62,471 bases of DNA from Myxococcales bacterium (GTDB taxonomy: Bacteria; Myxococcota_A; Polyangia; GCA-2747355): contig JAGQIK010000560.1 of NCBI GenBank assembly GCA_020431405.1, positions 1-62,471 of the forward strand, given 5' to 3'. The translations under genes were made by a program, and so were the position numbers. The notes beneath the pieces were generated by a model, which saw only the letters and a program-made list of their open reading frames with translations, did no database searches and was not told the DNA's origin. This document shows positions 12,793 to 21,816 of this stretch, piece after piece; the stretch's first letter is position 1, and the number at the start of each line of letters is the position of its first letter.

Positions 12793-15071
12793 GCGCGCGC
12801 CTCGTCGATAGGCAAGCGCAGCTCGAAGGTCGCGCCGCCCTCGTCGCGGTCGTCGCTGACGTGCTCGATGCTGCCGCCGTGCTCGGCCGCGATGCGACGG
12901 CAGACGGCGAGGCCGAGGCCAGAGCCGCCGCCGCGCCCGACGCGCGGCTCGAACAGCCGCTCGCGCAGGTCGGCGGGCACGCCGGGGCCGTTGTCGCGCA
13001 CGCGCACTACGATCGCCTTGGCGTCGCTGTCGTGGCGCGCGTTGACCCAGATCGTGCCGTCGTCGACGCCCTCGAGCGCCTGGCCAGCGTTGACCAGCAG
13101 GTGCAGAAACAGCTGTCCGAGCTGACGCGGGTAGCAGCGCAGCTTGGGAAGCTCGCCGATGTCGCGCTCTACCGTGACGTCGGGGCCGATCTGGTGGCGC
13201 GCCAGCGCCAGCGCGTCATCGATGGTCTCGGCGACGTCCACCGCCTTGAGCGCCGCCTGGTCGAGGCGCGCGAAGCTGCGCAGGCGCTTGACGATCTCTT
13301 CGATGCGGTCGGCCTCGCGTGCGATCGCCGCACGCGCGGCGGCCACGCTCGCCAGCGACTCGGAGACGGCCGCGTCGCTCGCCAGCGCCGGATGATCGGC
13401 GGCGAGCTGCTGCGTCAGGCGCGCCAGCGCGCGCGAGAGCGAGTCCTGCATGCTGCGGATGGCGCCCATCGGCGTGTTGACCTCGTGCGCCACGCCGGCG
13501 ACGAGGCCGCCGAGCGCCGCCATCTTCTCCGACTGCACGAGCATGCCCGTAGCGTCGCGCAGCTCGCGGTTGACCTGCTCGACCTCGGCGTAGAGTGCCG
13601 CGCGCGTCTCGGCCTCGGCGAGCTGCAGCTTCTTGCGCTCCGACTCGGCTTCGAGCGCCTGGCGCGCCACGCGCTCGAGCGACAGCTCGCGCTGCTGCGC
13701 CAGCGTCGACTCGGACAGCTCGCGGATCTCGAGCAGCTGTCGCGCCAGGTCGCGGCGGTCGCGCGCGGCGCTGCGTGCCAGCGTCAGCGAGACGCTGCCG
13801 ATCAGCGTCAGGAAGCCATACAGATAGACGTAAGGCGGCATCTGCTCGAACGAGAGCACCTGGCTATCGATCAGCATCGAGACCGCCGACAGCCCGGCCC
13901 AGACCAACGCGCCGATGGCGATGGTCAGCGCGCCGCGCGAGTGCGCGATGAGCGCACGCAGCAGCACCAGCGTCTGATCGACGAGCGTCAGACCGACCGC
14001 GACGTAGAGCACCGTGCGCGGAATCCAAGGGCTGAGCAGCGCCGTCGGCAGCATCAGCGCGAAGAAGAGCCAGAAGCGCTGGCGCGCGCTGCCGTATGGC
14101 GCCTTGGCGGCGTCGGGATAGAGCGCGTAGATCATGCGGATGCCGCCGAGCACCGCGACGGCCACGCCCACCGAGAAGGCATACATGTAGCGCATCAGCT
14201 GCGGCACCGTGGGACCGCTGGCGCTGGTGATCGTCGAGTAGGCCATCACCACGACGCCGACGATCGCGATCGCGTGGTAGAGGTTGACGCGCACCGCCTC
14301 GGGCGTCGGCCCATCGCCGCCTGACACGAGCCGCTCCTCGCGCCGGATGAAGATGAACAGCAGCAGGTGGATCAGCGCCATGGCGCTGGCGAGCCCGATC
14401 GCGAAGTAGTGCAGCCGCCGCCCGCCGGCGCGAATGTTCGACCACCAGCGCGCCGTCTTCGGCGTGCAGACTGAAAACGCCACGCCGCTGTAGCCGAACA
14501 TGCGCGCCAGCTTGACGCTGTAGCGCGTGCGCAGGCGAATCGCCACGACGTGCTCGCTGCGCCGAAAACGCACCCACACCGGCGTCTCGCCCCACATCTC
14601 GCGATCGCGAAAGTCGGCGAGCCGACGGCCATCGAGATAGACGCGCAGCGGCTCGAAGTGCGCGACGATCACCGCTAGCGCGCGACCGAACAGCGCCTTG
14701 TCCACCGTGAGGTGCAGCCGCAGCCACACCACGCGCTCGCTTTCGCCGGCACGCGGCAGGCCCTCCGGCAAGCGCAGGTCGAGCGTGGGCCACTTGCTGT
14801 CGTCGACGCCGGGCGCTGCGAAGCGCGCGCCGTCGTCCTCGGCAGCGTCGGTGGGCGCGTCGATGGTCTTGTAGCGCCAGCGCGCGGGCAGCCCGAGGAA
14901 GTTGTCGCTGCCTGCGCTCAGCGTCTGCGGCGTGAGGCGGAACGTGCCCGGCGCGAGGTCGCGCGGGACGGGACGATCACGCCGGCAGCCGCTCGCGCTG
15001 AGAAGCGCGACGACGAACACGAGCGGCGCGACGGTGCGCGCGGCGGGCGGCGCGGAGGCGGCGCGAGACAC
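12789..15071 (-). CDS. 7TMR-DISM-like sensor histidine kinase
   Basis: A 760-residue sensor kinase of the same architecture as its downstream neighbour. It has a signal/lipobox-like N-terminus (LLSASGC), an extracellular ligand-binding-like domain (to about residue 215, with VYLDGRRLADF), about seven membrane helices, a long coiled coil, and a HisKA-HATPase core. The H-box LVAGVAHEVNTPMGAI has the phospho-acceptor His. ATP-binding boxes are DNGPGVP, LFEPRVGRGG and GSGLGLAVC. It should autophosphorylate in response to an external signal and pass phosphate to an unlinked regulator. The start is GTG 15071, with TAGACT exactly 6 nt before it. It overlaps the next kinase by ATGA. Confidence 0.93.
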   Translation of the reverse strand: MSRAASAPPAARTVAPLVFVVALLSASGCRRDRPVPRDLAPGTFRLTPQTLSAGSDNFLGLPARWRYKTIDAPTDAAEDDGARFAAPGVDDSKWPTLDLRLPEGLPRAGESERVVWLRLHLTVDKALFGRALAVIVAHFEPLRVYLDGRRLADFRDREMWGETPVWVRFRRSEHVVAIRLRTRYSVKLARMFGYSGVAFSVCTPKTARWWSNIRAGGRRLHYFAIGLASAMALIHLLLFIFIRREERLVSGGDGPTPEAVRVNLYHAIAIVGVVVMAYSTITSASGPTVPQLMRYMYAFSVGVAVAVLGGIRMIYALYPDAAKAPYGSARQRFWLFFALMLPTALLSPWIPRTVLYVAVGLTLVDQTLVLLRALIAHSRGALTIAIGALVWAGLSAVSMLIDSQVLSFEQMPPYVYLYGFLTLIGSVSLTLARSAARDRRDLARQLLEIRELSESTLAQQRELSLERVARQALEAESERKKLQLAEAETRAALYAEVEQVNRELRDATGMLVQSEKMAALGGLVAGVAHEVNTPMGAIRSMQDSLSRALARLTQQLAADHPALASDAAVSESLASVAAARAAIAREADRIEEIVKRLRSFARLDQAALKAVDVAETIDDALALARHQIGPDVTVERDIGELPKLRCYPRQLGQLFLHLLVNAGQALEGVDDGTIWVNARHDSDAKAIVVRVRDNGPGVPADLRERLFEPRVGRGGGSGLGLAVCRRIAAEHGGSIEHVSDDRDEGGATFELRLPIDEARA

Positions 15072-15077
15072 GCGGGG

Positions 15078-15083
15078 AGTCTA
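15078..15083 (-). promoter_or_regulatory. Putative -10 (TAGACT) for the kinase pair
   Basis: TAGACT, six nucleotides, then GTG 15071. The second kinase has no promoter of its own in sight. Confidence 0.45.
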
Positions 15084-15096
15084 ACGCGCTAGGCGT

Positions 15097-17208
15097 TCAT
15101 GGACACGTCCCGTTGGGCGCAGGCACCACCGGCACGTCGCCCGCGGCGAACGTCGACAGAAAGCAGCGATACTGCGCCTTGGGCTCGTCGCGTTGAAACA
15201 TCACCTCGTGCCCATCCTCAACACCGTCCTCGGCGTGCTGCGTTACCACCGTGGTCGCCGCGAAGTCACCCGCCTGGCGGTTGCCGCTCGCTGGCAGCGT
15301 GATCGCCTTGGCGCCCCCGTATGCCAGCACATCGTTGGCGCTGCGGAAGGCGCCGAGCTCGGGGTGCCCCACGTCGAGCGCCGTGCCGGCGAGGTCGAGG
15401 CCGAGCGAGATCGTCAGCGCGTTGGCGATGGGCGGCAGGATATAGCGGTCGACGATGCCCTGAAACATCAGCACGTGACGTGGGCCGCCGACCACGTCGC
15501 TGCCGGTGATGCGGCGCGCGTAGATCGGCGTGTCGGCCGGCTCGCCGGCCCACTGCAGCAGATTGAGGAACGGGTCGTGTCGCGAGAGCTTGCTTCGCAC
15601 CAGCGCCTCGGCGATGGGGCGCACCTCGAGCGGCTCGAGCTTGAACATCACGTTCTCGATCCAGCTGCCGCCCGCGCCGCTTACCACCAGCGCCTTGAAG
15701 TCTGGCTGCTCGGCCATCACCAGCGGCGCGATGGTGGCGCCCATGGAGTGGCCCATCAGCACCAGCTTGTCGACGTCGGCGCGATAGCGCGCCGTGCCGC
15801 CACCCGCCGCCGCGTCCACCGCGCAGTCGCCGAGATCGAGCGACAGCGCGCGCAACATCTCGGGAAGCAGCGTCAGCTCGGCCGCCGACTGGCGCAGGTT
15901 GTCGCGCAGCGCCGTCGGGTTGGAGATGTTGAAGACCAGAAACTGCTCGTCAGCGCCGCTCTTGTTGCGCAGCGGGCCGCCGTGCGGTCCGTCGATGCTG
16001 ACGCCGGCAAAGCCCGCGCGCGCCAGCTCGAGCGCCGGGCCGCTGCCGGGCTCGACGGCGCTGCCGCCCGCCTGCGCGCGGCGGCCGCGATCGATCAGCG
16101 GCCGGTCACCGCCGCCGCCGGTGCGGATGAAGACTGCCGTCGGCCAGCCAGAGAGCGGCATCGCGCGCTTGCGCGGCACGGTGAGAAACAGCCGCGCCGC
16201 CGCCACGCGCACCAGCCTGGGCGCGGCGGTCTCGTCGTGCTCGCTGGTCACGGTGCCGTCGCCTCGGACGAACTCGAAGCCGCCGCCTTCGGCGAGGTAC
16301 GGCGGCGTCCCCGTCTGATAGACGGGAAGCTCGTAGCGCGCCTCGTAGACGCAGTAGTCGTCGAAGACGTCGCGCCGCGTGAAAGCCATCGTCGGCGCCG
16401 GCAGCGGGCGCGCGCGCATCGCCTTGACCACCTCCGCGAGACCGCGCGTGGGATCGCCGGTGGTGAAGACGGCCAGACCGGCGATGTCCTCGCGCAGCTC
16501 GCCGAGCGCCTCGAGCCGATCGAGCGCGGCGCGATAGCGCGCGAAGGCGGCCGCGCTCATGCCCTCCGGTCGCACGCCGTCGCGGATGTCGCGCAGCTCG
16601 GGCCCCGCAGCCAGCGCCTTGCCGTCACCATCGCGCACGCGCGTGGTGACGACGGCGGCGTAGCGGCGCCGCGGCAGGAGCGGCACGCCCTGCAGCGGCA
16701 GCAGCGAGAGCAGCCCCGAGGCGCCGAACTTGCTCGGCCCGGCGCTAAAGCTGACATCTATTGGGTAGCGCCGCCCCACATCATCGGCGCCTTGCTCGAT
16801 GGCGATCAGATAGACCGACGCACCCGCCTGCGTCGACGCGGCGAGATCCGGCAGCGACGCCGCGTCGAGCGTCGCGCCGTCGGGTCCGATGCGCAGAAAC
16901 ACGGCCGCCGTCGTGGAAAAGCCGCGCGCCTTCTGGTGCAGCAGCCCCAGCGACTGGCCGACGATCTTGATGTTGCCAGGGTTGGGAAAGCCCTGCAGGT
17001 TGACGCGACCCTCGCCGTCGAGGCGATGGTCGCTGGGCATCGGCGCGTCCCAGAAGCTGCTCGCGCTGCCGAAGCGCATCATCACGCGCGTCGCGCTCGG
17101 CGCGGCGTCGGGCGGCGGTGACTCTGGCGGCGCAGCGTCGCTCGGCGGCGGCGACGCGTCGCTGCATCCCACCACGAGCACGCTCAGTGCTAGCAATGCC
17201 CCTTTCAC
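15097..17208 (-). CDS. Lipoprotein alpha/beta hydrolase, extracellular-lipase-like (VolA/Pla-1/Cef type)
   Basis: A 703-residue predicted lipoprotein (GTG start, lipobox LVVGC near residue 15). The N-terminal half resembles the virulence-factor lipase N-terminal region (for example VSFSAGPSKFGASGLLSLLP and LLPRRRYAAVVTTRVRDGDG). The C-terminal half carries the alpha/beta-hydrolase nucleophile elbow VLMGHSMGATIAPLV near residue 490 and the loop SIDGPHGGPLRNKS before it. The likely role is hydrolysis of lipid or other esters outside the cell. The substrate cannot be read from sequence. It is divergent from the RND adaptor gene, with 31 bp between starts, sharing a TATCAT/TAGCAT promoter region. 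Confidence 0.82.
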   Translation of the reverse strand: MKGALLALSVLVVGCSDASPPPSDAAPPESPPPDAAPSATRVMMRFGSASSFWDAPMPSDHRLDGEGRVNLQGFPNPGNIKIVGQSLGLLHQKARGFSTTAAVFLRIGPDGATLDAASLPDLAASTQAGASVYLIAIEQGADDVGRRYPIDVSFSAGPSKFGASGLLSLLPLQGVPLLPRRRYAAVVTTRVRDGDGKALAAGPELRDIRDGVRPEGMSAAAFARYRAALDRLEALGELREDIAGLAVFTTGDPTRGLAEVVKAMRARPLPAPTMAFTRRDVFDDYCVYEARYELPVYQTGTPPYLAEGGGFEFVRGDGTVTSEHDETAAPRLVRVAAARLFLTVPRKRAMPLSGWPTAVFIRTGGGGDRPLIDRGRRAQAGGSAVEPGSGPALELARAGFAGVSIDGPHGGPLRNKSGADEQFLVFNISNPTALRDNLRQSAAELTLLPEMLRALSLDLGDCAVDAAAGGGTARYRADVDKLVLMGHSMGATIAPLVMAEQPDFKALVVSGAGGSWIENVMFKLEPLEVRPIAEALVRSKLSRHDPFLNLLQWAGEPADTPIYARRITGSDVVGGPRHVLMFQGIVDRYILPPIANALTISLGLDLAGTALDVGHPELGAFRSANDVLAYGGAKAITLPASGNRQAGDFAATTVVTQHAEDGVEDGHEVMFQRDEPKAQYRCFLSTFAAGDVPVVPAPNGTCP

Positions 17209-17214
17209 GCGCCG

Positions 17215-17220
17215 ATGCTA
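17215..17220 (-). promoter_or_regulatory. Putative -10 (TAGCAT) for lipase-like lipoprotein
   Basis: TAGCAT, six nucleotides, then GTG 17208. The opposite strand of the same few bases reads TATCAT (17219-17224), which could serve the divergent RND operon. Confidence 0.45.
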
Positions 17221-17239
17221 TCATCTGCGCGACTTACCG

Positions 17240-18391
17240 ATGAGCCCCTCGCGCTACGCCACCGCATCGCTCGCCGCGGCGCTCGCCGCGCTGCTCGCCG
17301 TGGCGGGCTGCACGTCGAAGCCCTCCTCGGCGAGCGGCAGCGCGGCCGCGGGCGCTCAGAGCCGCGTGCCGGTCAAGGTGCTCGCGCTCGCCAAGCGCAC
17401 CCTGCGCCCCAGCGTACGCGTCGTCGCTGACGTGGCGCCGTGGCGCAAGGTCACCGTCGCCGCCGAGGCGGCCGGACGCGTGCGCTTGCTCGACGCCAAG
17501 GTCGGCGAGGTCGTCAAAGCCGGCGCGCTGCTCGTCCGTGTCGATGCGAGCAAGGTCGGCGACAACCTGCGGCTCACGCGCGCGCAGCGCGACCAGGCGC
17601 AAGCCACGCTCGATCTGGCGCGCCGCCAGCTGACGCGCATCGAAAAGCTCGCGCGCCGCGGCATCGTCTCCGACGCCACGCTCGACGCGGCGAAGAACCG
17701 CGTGCGCGTCGCCGAGGCGAGCCTCGCGGCCGCGCGTGCGCAGCAGCGGCTGACCGGCCGGCGCCACGCCGACAGCCGCATCCGCGCGCCCTTCGCCGCC
17801 ACCGTCGCCAAACGCCACGTCGAGCTCGGCGACTACCTCGCGCCCGGGCGCCCGGTGGTCACGCTGATCGACGTCTCGCGCGTCAAGGTCAAGGCCGCCG
17901 TGGCGCTCGCCGACGCGCTCGCGATCAAGCGCGGCCAGCGCTGCGAGGTGCGCATCAAGCTGCTCGGCGAGCACAAGCCGCTCGCTGGCGTGGTGCACAC
18001 CGTAGGTGCCGCCGCCGATCCGCGCAGCCGCCGCGTGGAGATCGAGGTCGCCCTCGACAATGCCGACGGCAAGCTCAAGCCGGGCCTCATCGCCGAGGTG
18101 CGCTTTTTCCTCGGCGCGGCGCGCAGCGCGCTGCTGGTGCCCAACGCCGCCATCGTCGAGCAGTTCGAGGTGCCCTACGCCTTCGTCGTCGAGCGCACCG
18201 ACAGCGCTGGCCTCGGCCACGCGCGGCGGCGCCGCCTCGAGCTCGGCCGCCGCGTCGGCCTCGAGACCGTCGTCAAGCGCGGCCTCGCCGTGGGCGAGCG
18301 GCTCGTCGTCGTCGGTCAGGAAGGCCTCGCCGACGGCACGCCGGTCAAGGTCGTCACCACGGCGTCGGCCTCCAAGACCGCCAAACGGTAG
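17240..18391 (+). CDS. RND efflux periplasmic adaptor (membrane fusion protein), lipoprotein
   Basis: A 383-residue HlyD/AcrA-family adaptor. It has a lipobox (LAVAGC near residue 24), a beta-barrel/lipoyl half-motif VTVAAEAAGRVRLLDAKVGE, an alpha-hairpin with heptads (residues about 110-175, QRDQAQATLDLARRQLTRIE) and the returning lipoyl half SRIRAPFAATVAKRHVELGD. Barrel and membrane-proximal domains follow. It should link the pump encoded immediately downstream (9 nt gap) to an outer-membrane channel. I set the start at ATG 17240 because it directly precedes the signal peptide; the frame is open further upstream. Confidence 0.95.
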   Translation: MSPSRYATASLAAALAALLAVAGCTSKPSSASGSAAAGAQSRVPVKVLALAKRTLRPSVRVVADVAPWRKVTVAAEAAGRVRLLDAKVGEVVKAGALLVRVDASKVGDNLRLTRAQRDQAQATLDLARRQLTRIEKLARRGIVSDATLDAAKNRVRVAEASLAAARAQQRLTGRRHADSRIRAPFAATVAKRHVELGDYLAPGRPVVTLIDVSRVKVKAAVALADALAIKRGQRCEVRIKLLGEHKPLAGVVHTVGAAADPRSRRVEIEVALDNADGKLKPGLIAEVRFFLGAARSALLVPNAAIVEQFEVPYAFVVERTDSAGLGHARRRRLELGRRVGLETVVKRGLAVGERLVVVGQEGLADGTPVKVVTTASASKTAKR

Positions 18392-18400
18392 ACCGCCGCT

Positions 18401-21400
18401 ATGCTGGGCAAGCTGGTGCGCCACCCGGTGCTGGTCAACCTGATGATGGTCGGCATCGTCGCCTTCGGCATCATCTACTACCGCGCCAACATCAAAGAGC
18501 AGATGCCCGAGGTGCGCATCAACGCGGCCTGGGTGGCGACCTACTACCCCGGCACGTCAGCCGCCGACATGGAAGAGCTGATCACGCGCAAGATCGAAGA
18601 AGCGGTCAAGACGCTCGAGGGCGTCGACCACTACACCTCGACCACCACCGAGGGGCGCTCCTTCGTGTGGGTCGAGTTCCGCCAGGACATCGCGAGCATG
18701 ACCAAGGCCGTGCTCGACCTGCAAAACGCCGTCAACCGCGTCAACGATCTGCCCGAGGACGCCAAGAAGCCGGTGGTCTCGCAAGCCAAGGTGCGCATGC
18801 CGGCCATCATCGTCGCGCTCAAAGGCGGCAAGCAGCCCGAGCGCGTCACGCGCGAGGTCGGCCGCAAGCTCAAGCAGAAGCTCACCGATCTGCGCGACGT
18901 CGGCGACGTGTGGTCCACCGGCATCCGCGATCGCCAGGTCGAGGTCGAGCTCGACCCGGCGCGCCTCGAAGCGCACAGCGTCACCGTCGCGCACGTCGCA
19001 CGCGCGCTGCGGACACGGCTGCGCGACGTGCCGGGCGGCACCATCACCTTCGGCCGCTCCGAGCTGGCGCTGCGCGTCAAGGCCGAGATGCGCACGCTCG
19101 ACGACATCCGCCGCCTCGTCGTGCTGCCCTCGCCGAGCGGCAAACACGTGCGCATCAGCGACGTCGCACGCGTCAAGCTCGCCTTCGGCGAGACGCTGCA
19201 GATCGGCCAGATCGACGGCCAGCGCGGCGTGATCCTGACCGTCATGAAGGAGTACGGCGGCGACATCCTGCGCCTCAGCCGCGAGGTGCACGCGCTGCTC
19301 GACACCTTCCGCAAGCAGCTGCCCGCCGGCATGAGCATCCGCACCATGGGCGACGGCGCGCGCGTGGTGAAGAGCGGCCTCGAGACGCTCTACTCCAACG
19401 GCGCCATCGGCATGGCGCTGGTGCTGATCTGCCTGTGGGTTTTTATGGGCGGCCGCAACGCGCTGATGGCCTCGCTCGGCCTGCCGGTGGCGCTGCTCGG
19501 CGCGACGATCGTGATGTATCTGCTCGGCGTGACGGTCAGCCTGCCGGCGCTGTTCTCGTTGATCCTCTGCGTGGGCATCGTCGTCGACGACGCGATCGTC
19601 ATCATCGAGAACATCTACCGCCACCTCGAGCTCGGCGCCACGCCGCTGCGCGCCGCCATCGACGGCACGCGCGAGGTGATGTGGCCTGTGGTCTCGTCGG
19701 TGCTCACCACCTGCGCCGCGTTTCTGCCGCTGCTGTTGATGACCGGCATCATGGGCAAGTTCTTCTCGATCATCCCCAAGGTGGTCGTCGCGGCGCTGCT
19801 CGTCTCGCTGCTCGAGGCGCTGCTGATTCTGCCCTCGCACATGGCCGACTTCGGCCGCGTGGCGCGCGGGCGCCATCAAAGCGCCGACACGCGGCTGGTG
19901 CGCTTCGCCTCACGCGTTCTGGGGCTCTATCGCCACGTGCTCGAGCGCGTGGTGCGCTGGCCGATCCTGGTCTCGGCAAGCGCGGTGCTCTTGTGCGTGC
20001 TGATGGTCGGGCTCGCCTTCGCCACCAAGGAGGTCGTGCTGCTCGCCGACGAAGACATCCAAGTCTTCGACGTACGCGTCAAGATGCCGCGCGGCTCGTC
20101 GCTCGAAGAGACCATGGGCGTGCTGCAGACCATGCAGCAGCGCCTCATCGCCGCGCTGCCCGCCAAAGAGCGCGAAGGCATCGTCGCGCAGGCCGGATGG
20201 ACGCGAACGCGCGTATTTCCCGAGCGCGGCAAGCACCTCGGGATGGTCACGATCTTTCTAGTGCGCACGGCGCAGCGCGAGCGGCGCGGCAAGCAGATCC
20301 TCGAGCACGCGCGGCGCGCCGTCGCCGGCATCCCGGGGCCGCTCTCGGTTGAGCTCGCCGCGGTGGTCTTCTCGCCGCCCAAGGGCATGCCCATCGCCGT
20401 GCGCATCAGCGGCGACAAGTACCCCACGCTCAAGCGCCTCGCCGATCGCGTCAAGGCCGAGATGCGCAAGGTCTCGGGCATCGTCAGCATCCAGGACGAC
20501 TTCGATCTCGGAAAGCGCGAGCTGCGCCTTCACGTCGACATGCAGCGCGCCGCGATGCACGGCCTCTCGCACGCGGACATCGGCCAGTTCGTGCGCGCCG
20601 CCTACGGCGGGCTGCCGGTGACGAAGTTTCGCCACGGCGACGAAGAGCTCGACGTGCTCGTGCGCTACGACCCCGCCGTGCGCCGCGACCCGGCGCGCCT
20701 GCGCTCGATCCAGATCGGCACGCGCGCCGGCGGGCGCGTCGCGCTCGGCGACGTCACGCGCGTCGAGGGCGGGCGCTCGCTGGCGGCGATCCGCCACCGC
20801 AACAGCAAACGCTCGGTCAAGGTCGCCGCCGACGTGGCCGGCGATCTGACCTCGTCAGAGGCCAACCGCCGCATCAAGGCGCGCATCGCGGCGCTGGCCC
20901 GCGCCAACCCCGAGGTCACGTTCGAGCTCGGCGGCGAGTGGGAGAAGACCGCCGAGTCGCTCAACTCGCTCGTGCGCGCGGCGATCCTGGCGGTGGCGCT
21001 GATGTTCACCATCCTCGCGGCGCAGTTTCGCAGCGTCTCGCAGGTCTTCGTGGTGCTGCTCGCCGTGCCGCTCTCTCTGATCGGCGTGGTGACGGGCTTC
21101 TTCGTCAGCGGCGAGCCCGTCGGCATGGTGGCGCTGGTCGGCGTGGTCGGGCTGGCCGGCATCGCCGTCAACGACGCCACCGTGATGCTCGACTTCATCA
21201 ACAAGCGCCGCCGCGCCGGCATGCCGCGCGACCAAGCCGTCGTCGAGGGCTGTGTGCTGCGCGTGCGGCCCGTCCTGCTGACCAGCATCACCACGGTGGC
21301 GGGGCTCTTCCCGCTCGCCATGGGCTGGGGTGGCACCGCCGAGTCGCTCAAGCCGATGGCCCTCGCCATCGTCTGGGGCCTCAGCTTCTGCACCGTGCTG

Positions 21401-21544
21401 ACGCTGCTGGTGGTGCCTTGTATGTACATCACGCTGACGCGCCTCGGCGCGGCGCTGTTTCCGGCTAGACTGCGCCACGCGTTGATCAATCAGCACGACG
21501 AGCAGGAGGAAAGCGATGAGCGAGCAGATCAAGATCGAACGTAA
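18401..21544 (+). CDS. RND-family efflux permease (AcrB/MdtB-like)
   Basis: A 1047-residue inner-membrane pump of the hydrophobe/amphiphile efflux RND family, of normal length. It has one N-terminal helix (LMMVGIVAFGIIYY), two large periplasmic loops and two blocks of six helices. The conserved helix-4 region reads FSLILCVGIVVDDAIVIIEN, with the paired Asp needed for proton transfer. The second block has VGVVGLAGIAVNDATVMLDF. It acts with the adaptor encoded just upstream. No TolC-like channel gene is in the window, so the outer-membrane partner must be elsewhere. The 3' end overlaps the start of the cupin gene by 29 bp. Confidence 0.96.
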   Translation: MLGKLVRHPVLVNLMMVGIVAFGIIYYRANIKEQMPEVRINAAWVATYYPGTSAADMEELITRKIEEAVKTLEGVDHYTSTTTEGRSFVWVEFRQDIASMTKAVLDLQNAVNRVNDLPEDAKKPVVSQAKVRMPAIIVALKGGKQPERVTREVGRKLKQKLTDLRDVGDVWSTGIRDRQVEVELDPARLEAHSVTVAHVARALRTRLRDVPGGTITFGRSELALRVKAEMRTLDDIRRLVVLPSPSGKHVRISDVARVKLAFGETLQIGQIDGQRGVILTVMKEYGGDILRLSREVHALLDTFRKQLPAGMSIRTMGDGARVVKSGLETLYSNGAIGMALVLICLWVFMGGRNALMASLGLPVALLGATIVMYLLGVTVSLPALFSLILCVGIVVDDAIVIIENIYRHLELGATPLRAAIDGTREVMWPVVSSVLTTCAAFLPLLLMTGIMGKFFSIIPKVVVAALLVSLLEALLILPSHMADFGRVARGRHQSADTRLVRFASRVLGLYRHVLERVVRWPILVSASAVLLCVLMVGLAFATKEVVLLADEDIQVFDVRVKMPRGSSLEETMGVLQTMQQRLIAALPAKEREGIVAQAGWTRTRVFPERGKHLGMVTIFLVRTAQRERRGKQILEHARRAVAGIPGPLSVELAAVVFSPPKGMPIAVRISGDKYPTLKRLADRVKAEMRKVSGIVSIQDDFDLGKRELRLHVDMQRAAMHGLSHADIGQFVRAAYGGLPVTKFRHGDEELDVLVRYDPAVRRDPARLRSIQIGTRAGGRVALGDVTRVEGGRSLAAIRHRNSKRSVKVAADVAGDLTSSEANRRIKARIAALARANPEVTFELGGEWEKTAESLNSLVRAAILAVALMFTILAAQFRSVSQVFVVLLAVPLSLIGVVTGFFVSGEPVGMVALVGVVGLAGIAVNDATVMLDFINKRRRAGMPRDQAVVEGCVLRVRPVLLTSITTVAGLFPLAMGWGGTAESLKPMALAIVWGLSFCTVLTLLVVPCMYITLTRLGAALFPARLRHALINQHDEQEESDERADQDRT

Positions 21545-21797
21545 GGCCGGCGACCAGCGCCTTTCGCAGCTCGGCGTCAAGTCGTGGCCGATCTGGACCA
21601 AGGAGCCGTCGGAGTTTCCGTGGAGCTACGACGCCGCCGAGACCTGCTACCTGCTCGAAGGCGACGTCGAGGTCACGCCCGACGGCGGCGGCGAGACCGT
21701 GCGCTTCGGCGCGGGCGACCTCGTCACCTTCGCGCGCGGCCTGTCGTGCACCTGGAAGATCCACGTCGCCGTGCGCAAGCACTACACGTTCGAGTAG
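21516..21797 (+). CDS. Small cupin-domain protein (DUF861/cupin_3 type)
   Basis: A 93-residue single-domain cupin. The core ETCYLLEGDVEVTPDG and later FGAGDLVTFARGLSCTW match the two cupin motifs of the ureidoglycine-aminohydrolase-like cupin_3 group, although the usual metal-binding histidines of motif 1 are replaced (YLLEG). A strong AGGAGG site lies 6 nt before the ATG inside the end of the pump gene, so the two are co-translated. Its role in an efflux operon is unknown; it may bind a small molecule. Confidence 0.9.
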   Translation: MSEQIKIERKAGDQRLSQLGVKSWPIWTKEPSEFPWSYDAAETCYLLEGDVEVTPDGGGETVRFGAGDLVTFARGLSCTWKIHVAVRKHYTFE

Positions 21798-21805
21798 TCT
21801 GCGTG

Positions 21806-21811
21806 TAGGCT
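21806..21811 (+). promoter_or_regulatory. Putative -10 (TAGGCT) for lipoprotein at 21817
   Basis: TAGGCT ends 5 nt before ATG 21817. There is no ribosome site. Confidence 0.35.
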
Positions 21812-21816
21812 ACTGC

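Noticed and set aside
17440-20352. 970-codon plus-strand frame over the RND genes
   Set aside because: Out-of-frame Arg/Ala shadow; the adaptor and pump occupy the true frames with conserved motifs.
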